The position numbers and the translations under genes are program-made. The notes beneath the pieces were generated by a model. That model was given only the letters and a program-made list of their open reading frames with translations. It searched no databases and was not told where the DNA came from. Positions 26,901 to 35,490 of a DNA stretch of 64,000 bases are shown here, in pieces. Position 1 is the stretch's first letter, and every line of letters starts with the position of its first letter. This stretch comes from Segatella copri (GTDB lineage Bacteria > Bacteroidota > Bacteroidia > Bacteroidales > Bacteroidaceae), in NCBI RefSeq assembly GCF_019249655.2, contig NZ_CP137557.1:1106001-1170000 (forward strand). Direction: 5' to 3'.

Positions 26901-27302
26901 GCCTTCTGGCTTGGCGAGGGCCAGGGTGCAATGGCATTCAACGACGACGTACGCAACACATGGACACCAGACAACCCCGGTGCCAAGTATCCTCGCGTGG
27001 TATGGGCTTCGCAGTTCGGTACTGACAACTACATCCGTACCAACTCGTTCTTTACACAGAACGGTAGCTATTTGGCTTGCCGCGAGTTGCAGCTCTCATA
27101 CGCTCTGCCAAAGAGCATCTGTGAGAAGTTGGCTTGTCAGGGTGTGACAGTATCTGTTACAGGACAGAATTTGGGTTACATCAAGTCGTGCACAATCCCA
27201 TTGCCAGACCACACCACTTATACAAACGGTAACACAGCTGGTAATGGTGGTACATATAACGTGCCGCGTACACTGCTCTTCGGACTTAATGTCAAATTCT
27301 AA
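23919..27302 (+). CDS. susC: SusC/RagA-family TonB-dependent transporter
   Basis: Outer-membrane channel of 1127 residues for a glycan or sialic-acid-containing substrate. Order: signal peptide (MKNINFKLGFVAIAVTV), carboxypeptidase-regulatory-like domain (CTGVVLDNTGETIIGASV), TonB box region (ALDEVVVMGYG), plug domain with SITIRGG and DAGATALYGARAGNGV, then a barrel ending GLNVKF. ATG at 23919 gives the best signal peptide; ATG at 23901 adds six residues. A run of eight C (24027-24034) encodes part of LLPPPAG between the signal peptide and the first domain, a possible slippage site. Paired with susD downstream. Confidence 0.95.
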   Translation: MKNINFKLGFVAIAVTVSPLGTFATTAGNPAVVNLLPPPAGVTCTGVVLDNTGETIIGASVRVVGTKLGTVTDIDGKFTLANVEKGSTLVISYIGYTPQQVKFNGTPLTITLKEDAKALDEVVVMGYGVAQKRTKVTNSIAKVSEKTLTVGANANPAQALAGAVSGVKVDITSGSPAATPSITIRGGSNYDGGSNEPLIIVDGVIRSSLSDINPNDIESMDVMKDAGATALYGARAGNGVIMITTKQGKSGKANVTFNAKVGLNYYNLGYNMCSDEDYLYYYRLATQNCEWTLPGGKYAANYNSNLYGTNTPGGIGRTELSQGQSYNILRKTDDNAYLLQKGWSEMLDPVSDNYILYRNIDPLEVNGRSPYITQDYNASISGGNDRGRYYASLGLYDADGFIKGTFYKRYNFALTGSYKITKWLESNSVFNYTRANWLNDDPSLSTTYFMNRAMAYKFVRYRDEDGNELYGTNNPTINVNVNKGNFDRDYQSDKFSMTQSLTATLLPGLTLKGTMSWFYNEQYDESFNHKYITSQAGAVNPDGNNGVSRSYDTSAQFLRYFDQTYNLVANFNRVFAEKHTVNVMAGTEFYKRRYRGFNASGYNAPTGYFPGLGLTQNDADVQSRSMSSWHNEEAIMSYFGRAEYDYMDKYLFAATFRADGYSRLVNNKWGTFPGVSGGWVFSKENFWNKLGLENIITYGKLRASYGMNATINSSYLGYYTLQGAYSAYKYDGAYGYRISTLPNPNLKWEKTRTAEVGLDLGFLNNRFNLGMTYYNRLTMDKYSALSLPRTTGFSTVTYNNGQYRNAGVELDFQGTLLRTRDFQWTLNANITYNKNTIVKLPENGLKNNRQGGSEVYTGNGNETHYVGGYQEGQTPGSFVGYGVVKMARSQADIDALGDYVDTGTTNGAGVYANEAGRQRLLAAGYKNIVQLMPGDFIYEDRNGDNWVESKDRKVLGNLTPKWTGGFNTTLTWKGLSLYARFDMGFDFQVYDSNIAFWLGEGQGAMAFNDDVRNTWTPDNPGAKYPRVVWASQFGTDNYIRTNSFFTQNGSYLACRELQLSYALPKSICEKLACQGVTVSVTGQNLGYIKSCTIPLPDHTTYTNGNTAGNGGTYNVPRTLLFGLNVKF

Positions 27303-27340
27303 ACAATGGTTATACACTATATTTAAATATTGATAAAGAT

Positions 27341-29143
27341 ATGAACAAATATATAAAGACATTGGCAATTGGCCTTATGACGGGAGCAAGCATGTTGACC
27401 ACATCTTGCAATCTCGACTATAAGCCTATCGACAACTTCAGCGCCAACAATTTCTGGGGAAGCCAGACTGAGTTTGAAGGATTCATCACTGCCATTTCAA
27501 ATCATTTCCGTTCCGCTGGTGCTTCTAACGTGTTGTTCAATGCAGGTGAGTTGCGTTCGGGAGTGTTCGAGATGGCAACAATCGACGGCTCAGGTATTAT
27601 AAATAGTGAGCCTATACAGAACCTTTATGATGCCGACCATCCGCAGTTCAGCACTTTCGGTGGCTACTACGGCTTCATTGCTAATATCAACGAGCTTATC
27701 TATCGTTGCAACAATACCAACGTGCTCAGCGACAAGGTGAAGAACGGATTGCTCGGTATGGCATACGGCTATCGTGCTTTCTACTATTTCCAAATGTATC
27801 GTATGTATGGCGGCGTAGTATTGCGCATCGAGCCTGATGTGATTCTTGGCAACTATGAGGCAACTCTGCTCTACAAGGGTAGAAGTACTGCTGAACAGAC
27901 ATTGAAGCAGATAAAGGATGACATACAGAAGTCGTTGGAGTACTTCGCTCAGACCGACTATGTATATAAGAGCGCAAGCAAGGACTACTACTGGACAAAG
28001 GCTGCCACAGAGATGCTTGCCGGTGAGGTTTATCTTTGGTCGGGTAAGGTTGACACAGACGACCATCAGGCTAATCCTGCTGATGTGGCTACAGCTGCCA
28101 CCTACTTCAACAACGTGATAAACAACTATGGTTTCGAGTTGCAGGATGATTTCTACAGCGTGTGGACAAAGCCTCATAACAAGGAGTCGATATTCAGCGT
28201 GTGCTATAGCAGCGAGAACGACGGTGTTTACTACACCAATCCTCCATATATGTTGCTTTGGGCAAGTACAACTGGTACCTCATACCTCAACTATTGGAGC
28301 AATATGGACCAGGAAGGCTGGGGACATGTTAAGGGTGTAGCCAACCGCTTTGGTCAGTGGTATGATAAGGAGACTGGCAAGTCGGCTAATATAGAGATTT
28401 GGGACAAGACTAAGTTTGGTCCTTGCCGTTACACTTACAAGAACTCACTCTACTATCAGTTTGACGAGAAAGACTCACGTGTGAATATGTTCTATCCGCA
28501 GTGGAATCTCACTAAGGAGGAGCGTGACAACAATGTTAAGTATCTTGAGAACTTCGACCCGAAGGACGGCAAGCATAAGTTGGCTGGTACATTCGTTTGC
28601 AAGTTCCGTCCATCAATACCTAACGGCAGCACATACTACACAATGGTTGTTGACATGCCTATCTATCGTTTGGCTATGGCTTATCTGTATGCCGCTGAAT
28701 GTGCCAACTATGCTGGCGACAACACAGCCATGATGAAGTACATCAACAAGGTGCGCGAGCGTGCTTATGGCAGCAACTGGGATGAGAACGTTTATGGCTA
28801 CAAGGCAGGCGACTTCAAGGCCAACGAGACCGCTCTGATGCGTGAGTGGGACAAGGAGTTCGTAGCTGAGGGCCAGCGCTGGTGGAACCTCCGTCGTCTG
28901 ACCACCGTTAAGGGTGGTTCGCAGAAGGATCACTTCGTATTCCAGCCAGAGGGATGTCTCGGCTTCGGTCTTGACACAGCCAAAAATCCATGGATGGTTG
29001 ACATCAACGGCAACCTTATAGAGACAAATGTTCCTGTACTGAATGGAACAACCCAGGATGAGCACCTGCTCCTCTGGCCTCTCGACAAGGGCTTGTTGGG
29101 TTCAGACGCGGAATTGGCTGACCAGCAGAACCCAGGCTACTAA
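27341..29143 (+). CDS. susD: SusD/RagB-family surface glycan-binding lipoprotein
   Basis: A 600-residue surface lipoprotein that caps the SusC channel. Signal peptide and lipobox MLTTSCNLDYKPIDNF, SusD TPR helices (LLGMAYGYRAFYYFQMYRMY) and the C-terminal family block EFVAEGQRWWNLRRL, ending LLWPLDKGLLGSDAEL and QQNPGY. It is 38 bp after susC. The substrate is presumably a sialylated or O-acetylated host glycan, by context only. It differs clearly from the susD remnant directly downstream. Confidence 0.95.
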   Translation: MNKYIKTLAIGLMTGASMLTTSCNLDYKPIDNFSANNFWGSQTEFEGFITAISNHFRSAGASNVLFNAGELRSGVFEMATIDGSGIINSEPIQNLYDADHPQFSTFGGYYGFIANINELIYRCNNTNVLSDKVKNGLLGMAYGYRAFYYFQMYRMYGGVVLRIEPDVILGNYEATLLYKGRSTAEQTLKQIKDDIQKSLEYFAQTDYVYKSASKDYYWTKAATEMLAGEVYLWSGKVDTDDHQANPADVATAATYFNNVINNYGFELQDDFYSVWTKPHNKESIFSVCYSSENDGVYYTNPPYMLLWASTTGTSYLNYWSNMDQEGWGHVKGVANRFGQWYDKETGKSANIEIWDKTKFGPCRYTYKNSLYYQFDEKDSRVNMFYPQWNLTKEERDNNVKYLENFDPKDGKHKLAGTFVCKFRPSIPNGSTYYTMVVDMPIYRLAMAYLYAAECANYAGDNTAMMKYINKVRERAYGSNWDENVYGYKAGDFKANETALMREWDKEFVAEGQRWWNLRRLTTVKGGSQKDHFVFQPEGCLGFGLDTAKNPWMVDINGNLIETNVPVLNGTTQDEHLLLWPLDKGLLGSDAELADQQNPGY

Positions 29144-29175
29144 GAAGCCTGCATAAAAGTAAAATAGGAATATAA

Positions 29176-29427
29176 ATAAAAGACGCTTCTTTCTATGCCA
29201 ACAACTCTTTCGTAGGCAGCGATGCAAATGTCATTGAGGCTGTGTTGAAGGAGAGATGCCGCGAGTTCCTTTTCGAGGGCAAGCGTTGGTACGACCTCCG
29301 ACTGATGGGTGCTGAGTATGTTACCAAATATACCTCTGCTCAGGCAAGCAAATTGTTGTGGCCTATCGACGAGAATACACTTGGCTTGAATAGCAAGTTG
29401 CACCAGACTCCTGGTTATGAAAGATAA
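29176..29427 (+). pseudogene. 3' remnant of a second, different susD gene
   Basis: The frame from 29176 to the TAA at 29425-29427 encodes 83 residues of SusD C-terminus: ERCREFLFEGKRWYDLRLMG, KYTSAQASKLLWPIDENTL and HQTPGYER. There is no start region and a stop lies just upstream (29173-29175). The sequence is not a duplicate of the upstream susD, whose matching block reads EGQRWWNLRRL and LLWPLDKGLL. It looks like the end of an older susD left behind when the present lipoprotein-susC-susD block replaced it. Confidence 0.85.
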
Positions 29428-29486
29428 GACAGAAAATGGTAATGCCTTAAAGGCACATCATCTTGTTTGATTATATATAAAAAGGT

Positions 29487-29522
29487 AGAGGGGAGTCAAA
29501 TCCCCTCTCCTTTATACCTTTT
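29487..29522 (+). terminator. Hairpin terminator after the SusCD block
   Basis: Stem AGAGGGGA / TCCCCTCT with loop GTCAAA, followed by a pyrimidine-rich stretch ending CTTTTT. It would at least partly separate the GH20 gene from the upstream operon. Confidence 0.65.
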
Positions 29523-29583
29523 TCGGTATGCAGCTCTTCTCTCTATCATTGATATGATTTCATCCATTTAATTCAACCTAATT

Positions 29584-31449
29584 ATGAATCGTTTCTTTCT
29601 ATTTTTGTTATCTGTATTTTGGTGTATGGCTGGCATTAGTGCCAATCATCCATCTTCATTGTTGCCTCTGCCGCAGAAGTACAGCTTCAATGGCAAACAG
29701 GTTAACGCCAAAATGGCGGTAGAAGAAAGAATTGTAGCCCAAATTGATGGAGCGAAATTTCAAGAGGAGGCTTACCATCTGTCTATTACTCCTAAGAAGA
29801 TCATTCTGGAGGCTACTACTCCTAAGGGTATGTATTGGGGACGGCAGACACTAGAACAATTGAAATACACTAAAAACAAAAAGACTTGGGTGCCACAGTG
29901 TGACATCACCGACTGGCCTGCCTTCCGCATCCGTGGCTTCATGCACGATGTGGGCAGAAGCTACATTCCTGTAGAGGAACTGAAGCGTGAAATCAGTCTC
30001 CTCAGCAGATACAAGATCAATGTCTTCCACTGGCATCTCACCGAAAACCAGGCTTGGCGACTGGAATGCAGGAAATATCCGCAGCTCAATGCGCCTGAAA
30101 ACATGGAGCGTGAGAAGGGTAAGTTCTATACCCTGGATGAGGCTCGTCAGCTGGTGGAATTCTGCAAGCAGCACCAGGTGCTCCTGATTCCGGAAATCGA
30201 TATGCCGGGCCACAGTGCTGCCTTTGAGCGTACCTTCAAGACCGATATGCAGAGCGAGAAGGGCACGCAGATTCTGAAAGACATCATCGATGAGGTATGC
30301 GCTACGTTTGATGTGCCTTATCTCCATATAGGAACCGACGAGGTTCAGTTTACCAATTCGGATTTCGTTCCGATGATGGTGAAATACATTCGCGACAAGG
30401 GCAAGAAGGTCATCTCCTATAACCCTGGCTGGAACTACAAGCCGGGTGAAATCGACATGACGCAGCTCTGGAGCTATCGTGGAAAGGCACAGAAGGGCAT
30501 CCCTGCCATCGACTGCCGCTACCACTACGCCAACCATTTCGATACCTACGCCGACCTGGTGGCGATGTTCAACAGCCGCATCTACAACCAGCCTGAGGGC
30601 AGCGACGATCTGGCTGGCTGCATTGTAGCCTTCTGGAACGACCGCTTCATAGACAATACCTCTCAGCTGCTGGCTGAGAATAATTTCTATCCTTATATGC
30701 TCACCCTAGCAGAACGTGCCTGGCGTGGAGGCGGCAACTGCTATTTTGATGGCAAGGGCACCCTGCTGTGGGAAGACGAGCCTGAGCAGTTGGCTGCATT
30801 CAGGGAATTTGAACACCGCCTGCTGTGGCAGAAGAAGACCTGGCTGAAGGAGGTTCCCTTCCCATACGTTTGCCAGACCCAGAGCGAGTGGAAGATTACC
30901 GATGCCTTCCCTAACGGAGGCGACTTGACCAAGGTGTTCCCACCCGAGCAGCAGGAAGATTCCGTCTATCAGTATGAGGGCAAGACTTACAAGACCCGCA
31001 AGATCATCGGCAACGGCATCTATCTGCGCCATGTATGGGGCACGCTGGTTCCCGGCTTCTATGCCAATCCGCAGGAGAACCACACCGCTTACGCCACCCG
31101 CTGGATTTATTCTCCTAAGGAAAGAAAGGCGAAGCTGGCGCTGGAGTTCCAGAACTACAGCCGTTCTGAGAGCGACCTGGCTCCCCGTCAGGGCACCTGG
31201 GATTACAAGTGCAGCCGTGCATGGCTCAATGGTCAGGAAATCATGCCTCCTGTATGGGAAAACACGAACACCGAGCGCTCTAACGAGATTACGTTGAAGA
31301 ATGAGAATTACATGTCTCGTCCGGCGATAGATATCACCCTGAAGAAGGGATGGAACAAGCTGATGCTGAAGCTTCCTGTAGGCAAGTTCTCCTCTAAGGA
31401 GACCCGCCTCGTAAAGTGGATGTTCACGGCTGCTATCCTCGACGAGTAA
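29584..31449 (+). CDS. Beta-N-acetylhexosaminidase (GH20)
   Basis: Removes terminal GlcNAc or GalNAc from host glycans after sialidase action. A 621-residue secreted protein with signal peptide (FFLFLLSVFWCMAGISA). Order: GH20b-type N-terminal domain (residues ~25-105), then the catalytic barrel beginning RIRGFMHDVGRSYIPVEEL. The catalytic D-E pair lies in YLHIGTDEVQF; FHWHLTENQAWRLE and IPEIDMPGHSAAF are the usual flanking blocks. A C-terminal ~180-residue beta-rich extension follows. It is 43 bp before the esterase gene, probably co-transcribed. Confidence 0.95.
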   Translation: MNRFFLFLLSVFWCMAGISANHPSSLLPLPQKYSFNGKQVNAKMAVEERIVAQIDGAKFQEEAYHLSITPKKIILEATTPKGMYWGRQTLEQLKYTKNKKTWVPQCDITDWPAFRIRGFMHDVGRSYIPVEELKREISLLSRYKINVFHWHLTENQAWRLECRKYPQLNAPENMEREKGKFYTLDEARQLVEFCKQHQVLLIPEIDMPGHSAAFERTFKTDMQSEKGTQILKDIIDEVCATFDVPYLHIGTDEVQFTNSDFVPMMVKYIRDKGKKVISYNPGWNYKPGEIDMTQLWSYRGKAQKGIPAIDCRYHYANHFDTYADLVAMFNSRIYNQPEGSDDLAGCIVAFWNDRFIDNTSQLLAENNFYPYMLTLAERAWRGGGNCYFDGKGTLLWEDEPEQLAAFREFEHRLLWQKKTWLKEVPFPYVCQTQSEWKITDAFPNGGDLTKVFPPEQQEDSVYQYEGKTYKTRKIIGNGIYLRHVWGTLVPGFYANPQENHTAYATRWIYSPKERKAKLALEFQNYSRSESDLAPRQGTWDYKCSRAWLNGQEIMPPVWENTNTERSNEITLKNENYMSRPAIDITLKKGWNKLMLKLPVGKFSSKETRLVKWMFTAAILDE

Positions 31450-31509
31450 TATCGAATTAGAAGGTTATAATTGGTTATATTTATATAGGTTATGTTGTAT
31501 GATAAATTA

Positions 31510-34500
31510 ATGAATCCAAAGGGAGTGTTGACGGCTTTGATGCTGTCGATGCTCCTCACGGGCTCCCTCTCTGTTGGGGCTGCCCGAAAGAAAACTGTGC
31601 AGAAAATCAAGGTGGCTTGCGTGGGCAACAGTATCACCTATGGCACGGGAATCGAGGATAGAGAGCATTTCTCCTATCCCGTACAACTGCAGAAAATGCT
31701 GGGCGACAAATATCTGGTAGGCAACTTCGGAAAGCCGGGTGCCACCCTGCTGAACCACGGCCACCGTCCGTATATGAAGCAGCAGGAATACAAGCAGGCG
31801 ATGGCCTTCAAGGGCGACATCGCCGTCATCCACCTGGGCATCAACGATACCGACCCGAGAAACTGGCCTAACTATCGAGACGAATTCGTAAAGGATTATC
31901 TCTCGCTGATGGACTCTCTGCGTTCTGCCAATCCCAAGGTACGCTTTATCCTGGCTTGCATGACGCCGATAGCCCATCGCCATCCCCGATTCATTTCGGG
32001 CACCAAGCAGTGGCACGATGAGATACAGGAAGCCATCAAGGTGGTGGCTCGGGTGAGTGGGGCAGAACTCATCGATTTTCATGCGCCGCTCTATCCTTAT
32101 CCTAACCTGTTGCCGGATGCCATCCATCCCAACCCGGAAGGGGCAGGCATCCTGGCAAAAACCGTTTATGGCGGCATCACCGGAAACTATGGCGGACTCC
32201 AGATGTCCTCTCTCTATACAGACCACATGGTGCTGCAGCGCAACCAGTCGCTGGATATTCATGGCATCGCCAACACGGGCGACCAGGTAACGGTGAGCAT
32301 TGCCGGACAGAAGGCTTCTGCCGTTGCCAACAACCGGGGCGAATGGAGCGTAGTGCTGCAGCCGCTGCCTGTGGGCACCGACTATACGCTCACCATCCAG
32401 GCGGGCAAGCAGAAGAAGGAATACCACCATGTGGCAGTGGGCGAAGTGTGGCTGTGCTCAGGCCAGTCGAACATGGCGTTCCGACTCAACCAGGCTTCCA
32501 CCGGCAAGCGTGACATCGCCCAGGCGAACGACCCCGACCTGCGCCTCTTTGACATGAAGGGTCGCTGGGAAACCTATGATGTGGCATGGCCGGCATCCTG
32601 TCTGGATTCGCTGAACCATCTGCAGTATTACAGGAATACCACTTGGCAGGGGGCTACCCCCGAGACGGCAGCCCAGTTCTCAGCCGTGGCTTATTACTAC
32701 GGCAAGATGCTGCGCGATAGTTTGAAGGTGCCAGTGGGACTGATATGCAATGCCATCGGCGGTGCGCCTACCGAGGCTTGGGTAGATAGAAACACCTTGG
32801 AAACCCAGTTCCCTGCCATCCTGCGCAACTGGTTGCAGAACGACTTTATCCAGGATTGGGTGCGAGGTAGAGCAGCCAAGAACCTCACCAACGATGCCAC
32901 CCATCTGGGCCGTCACCCTTATGAACCATGCTATCTCTACGAGAGCGGCATCCTGCCTCTGCAGCAGTATCCTATCAAGGGTGTCATCTGGTATCAGGGC
33001 GAATCGAATGCGCACAATATGGATGCCCACAGTCAGCTCTTCCGCCTGCTGGTAGACAGCTGGCGAGGCAACTGGAAGAATCCACAGATGCCGTTCTATT
33101 TCGTGCAGCTGTCTAGTTTGAACCGTCCTTCCTGGACTTGGTTCAGAGATAGTCAGCTCCGATTGATGAAGTCAATTCCAAATACCGGAATGGCGGTATC
33201 TTCTGATTATGGTGACTCTCTTGATGTGCATCCAACGAATAAGCAGCCTGTGGGCGAGCGCCTGGGTCGCTGGGCATTGAACCAGACCTATGGTCACGGT
33301 GTAACCCCATCAGGCCCTATATATAATAAGGTGGAAAGAGAAGGCAATACCCTGGTGGTATCCTTCGCCTATGGCGATGGACTCCGCACATCGGATGGGC
33401 AATCGCCTCGCTGCTTCGAGATAGCCGCAGAAGAGGGGCTGTTTTATCCGGCACAGGTGAAGATAGAGGGCGACCAGGTGAGATTGACATCTCCGGAAGT
33501 CAAGTACCCGAGATTCGTAAGATACGCCTGGCAGCCGTTTACCCGAGCCAATCTGGTGAACAGCGATGGGCTTCCGGCTTCTACCTTCCGTGGAGATACA
33601 GATTCTATCATTACAATCATAAATAGTTGTTGTACAATGAAATCAGATCCTAAAAAACAGTATTCTAACATCAAAACCATATCCGGCTTCCCTGCAGGGG
33701 AGGCTGGGTATGACCTGGGTGTATCAGCTTGCTATGGTGGTTTCATCGGCGACTACATGGTAGTAGCCGGTGGGTGTAATTTCCCTGAGCCTGGAAAGAA
33801 GAAGTATTATTCGGGCATTTATGCTGCGAAGGTGGGGGGCAATTCAGACGAAACCCCGGATTGGCAACTGATAGGCCATCTGCCTGAGCCTGCAGCCTAT
33901 GGCGGCACGGTAACCTCGGGCGACAGTCTGATTCTGGTGGGCGGCTGCAACAATGAGCAGAAGTTGCGCAGCGTGCTGAGCCTCCACCTGGACAGGGAGA
34001 GTGGCAAACTGGTTTTGAAATCGCTGCCATTGCTGCCACGTTCGGTAGATAACATGGGCGTCTGCCTCTCTGATACCCGCCTTTTCGTGGTGGGAGGCAA
34101 TCAGGATGGCAGACCATCGGCTGCCGTTCTGAGCCTGGAAATAGGCAAGGATGCAGCGTGGAAAAACGGGGCAAGTAAGAAAGATGCGGCAAAGAAGCTG
34201 GCTTCAGCCTGGCAGCATGAAACGGAGCTGATAGGCGAGCCGAGGGTTCAGCCAGTGTGTGCTGCCTATCGTGGCGAGCTTTATGTATGGGGCGGCTTCT
34301 ACGAGAAAGGCAAGTCGAGCCTGGTAGCCACATCGGGCTTGTGCTATCATCCTGAGAGCAAGAGCTGGACATCGCTTCCTGCCCCACGCAATGCCAAGGG
34401 CGATGAACTTACCCTTACGGGAGCCACAGCCATGCTGGCGGTAAGTCCATCGGGCAATCCCGCCATCGTATGCGCCGGAGGTGTGAACAAGGAAATCTTC

Positions 34501-34761
34501 TGGGATGCCATCAGCGGAACCTATTCCATGGTGGCGAAGGAGGATTATCTGAAGAAAGATATTTCGTGGTATAAGTTTAATGATAATTTGTTAGTTTATA
34601 GTTTAAACTCTGGGAAGTGGGAAACTCCATTCCCTGAAAGTTCGCTGCTTGCTAGAGCGGGGGCCCAAGTAGTTATGCGTGGACATACCTTATATTATAT
34701 AGGTGGTGAACTGAAGCCTGGGCTTCGTTCGCCTGGTATTGTGAAGGTAGATTTACGTTAA
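31510..34761 (+). CDS. Three-domain sialic-acid protein: SGNH hydrolase, sialate O-acetylesterase, Kelch epimerase
   Basis: A 1083-residue secreted protein. After the signal peptide (ALMLSMLLTGSLSVGA), residues ~30-220 are a GDSL/SGNH esterase (VGNSITYG, LGINDTDP, DAIHPN). Residues ~230-690 are a sialate 9-O-acetylesterase of the SIAE/SASA type with its own SGNH set (GEVWLCSGQSNM, IGGAPTEAW, GVIWYQGESN, DVHPTNK). Residues ~705-1083 are a Kelch-repeat propeller of the NanM type, which interconverts sialic-acid anomers (LVGGCNNEQ, FVVGGNQDG, YVWGGFYEKG, YYIGGELKPG). All catalytic motifs are present. ATG at 31510 gives the signal peptide; ATG at 31492 is an alternative. Function: strip O-acetyl groups and prepare free sialic acid for import. 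Confidence 0.9.
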   Translation: MNPKGVLTALMLSMLLTGSLSVGAARKKTVQKIKVACVGNSITYGTGIEDREHFSYPVQLQKMLGDKYLVGNFGKPGATLLNHGHRPYMKQQEYKQAMAFKGDIAVIHLGINDTDPRNWPNYRDEFVKDYLSLMDSLRSANPKVRFILACMTPIAHRHPRFISGTKQWHDEIQEAIKVVARVSGAELIDFHAPLYPYPNLLPDAIHPNPEGAGILAKTVYGGITGNYGGLQMSSLYTDHMVLQRNQSLDIHGIANTGDQVTVSIAGQKASAVANNRGEWSVVLQPLPVGTDYTLTIQAGKQKKEYHHVAVGEVWLCSGQSNMAFRLNQASTGKRDIAQANDPDLRLFDMKGRWETYDVAWPASCLDSLNHLQYYRNTTWQGATPETAAQFSAVAYYYGKMLRDSLKVPVGLICNAIGGAPTEAWVDRNTLETQFPAILRNWLQNDFIQDWVRGRAAKNLTNDATHLGRHPYEPCYLYESGILPLQQYPIKGVIWYQGESNAHNMDAHSQLFRLLVDSWRGNWKNPQMPFYFVQLSSLNRPSWTWFRDSQLRLMKSIPNTGMAVSSDYGDSLDVHPTNKQPVGERLGRWALNQTYGHGVTPSGPIYNKVEREGNTLVVSFAYGDGLRTSDGQSPRCFEIAAEEGLFYPAQVKIEGDQVRLTSPEVKYPRFVRYAWQPFTRANLVNSDGLPASTFRGDTDSIITIINSCCTMKSDPKKQYSNIKTISGFPAGEAGYDLGVSACYGGFIGDYMVVAGGCNFPEPGKKKYYSGIYAAKVGGNSDETPDWQLIGHLPEPAAYGGTVTSGDSLILVGGCNNEQKLRSVLSLHLDRESGKLVLKSLPLLPRSVDNMGVCLSDTRLFVVGGNQDGRPSAAVLSLEIGKDAAWKNGASKKDAAKKLASAWQHETELIGEPRVQPVCAAYRGELYVWGGFYEKGKSSLVATSGLCYHPESKSWTSLPAPRNAKGDELTLTGATAMLAVSPSGNPAIVCAGGVNKEIFWDAISGTYSMVAKEDYLKKDISWYKFNDNLLVYSLNSGKWETPFPESSLLARAGAQVVMRGHTLYYIGGELKPGLRSPGIVKVDLR

Positions 34762-35067
34762 TAATGATTCGACCTGTATGGTTTCAGTGCCTGGCGAGGC
34801 ATCTGTCCATACAGGTCCTTTTCTTTTATCCTGCGCCTTGAATCACATGCGTTTTTCTTTTATCTGGTATCTTGTAGCAAAATGAAAGCTAAAATTAGTT
34901 ATTTTCTTTCATTTTGTATTTTTAGTTTCTTTTTAGTTTGTCAAATAGTAAGCAAATAAAAATAGTAAGAACAAAAAGAAAGAAATATTGCTTTTATTTA
35001 AGCAAAAAGTCGTAACTTTGCACTCGAAATCAAACAAAATGTAATTTTAATAATAGGAGAGATTGAC
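34762..35067 (+). promoter_or_regulatory. Terminator of the nan locus and promoter of the P-II gene
   Basis: A hairpin at 34771-34818 (GACCTGTATGG / CCATACAGGTC with an inner GCCTGGCGAGGC stem), followed by CTTTTCTTTT, ends the nan operon. TAACTTTG at 35013-35020 is the -7 element for glnK. The AT-rich stretch between shows no other structure I can name. Confidence 0.7.
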
Positions 35068-35424
35068 ATGAAAAAGATTGAAGCAATCATCCGCAAGACA
35101 AAGTTCGAGGATGTAAAGGAAGCATTGCTTGCCGCCGACATCGAGTGGTTCTCTTACTACGATGTAAGAGGCGAGGGCAAGATGCGACAGGCGCGTATCT
35201 ATCGTGGTGTCATGTATGATACCAGCAGTATTGAGCGCGTGTTGTTGAACATCGTGGTTCGCGACAAGAACGTGGAGAAAACAATTAATGCCATCCAGGA
35301 GGCTGCCCGCACAGGCGAGATTGGTGATGGTCGAATCTTTGTAATTCCTGTAGAGGATACCGTGAGAATCCGCACAGGTGAAAGAGGCGACATCGCACTT
35401 TATAATGCTGAGCAGGAGAAATAA
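35068..35424 (+). CDS. glnK: P-II nitrogen regulatory protein (GlnK type)
   Basis: A 118-residue cytoplasmic trimeric sensor of 2-oxoglutarate, ATP and ADP. It starts MKKIEAIIRKTKFEDVKEAL. The T-loop is unusual, GEGKMRQARIYRGVMYDTSS, but keeps a tyrosine at the position that is uridylylated in E. coli. The P-II C-terminal signature reads TGEIGDGRIFVIPVED. It is 66 bp upstream of amtB, the usual pairing, so it most likely gates the ammonium channel. Confidence 0.95.
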   Translation: MKKIEAIIRKTKFEDVKEALLAADIEWFSYYDVRGEGKMRQARIYRGVMYDTSSIERVLLNIVVRDKNVEKTINAIQEAARTGEIGDGRIFVIPVEDTVRIRTGERGDIALYNAEQEK

Positions 35425-35490
35425 CGATTGCGGGATGGAAGGAGAGAGAGTAAGTTTTCAGGTAAAAGAACACTTTAAAGATTTTATGTT

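Noticed and set aside
31507..32430. 307-codon ORF antisense to the SGNH/esterase gene
   Set aside because: Overlaps unmistakable catalytic motifs on the + strand.
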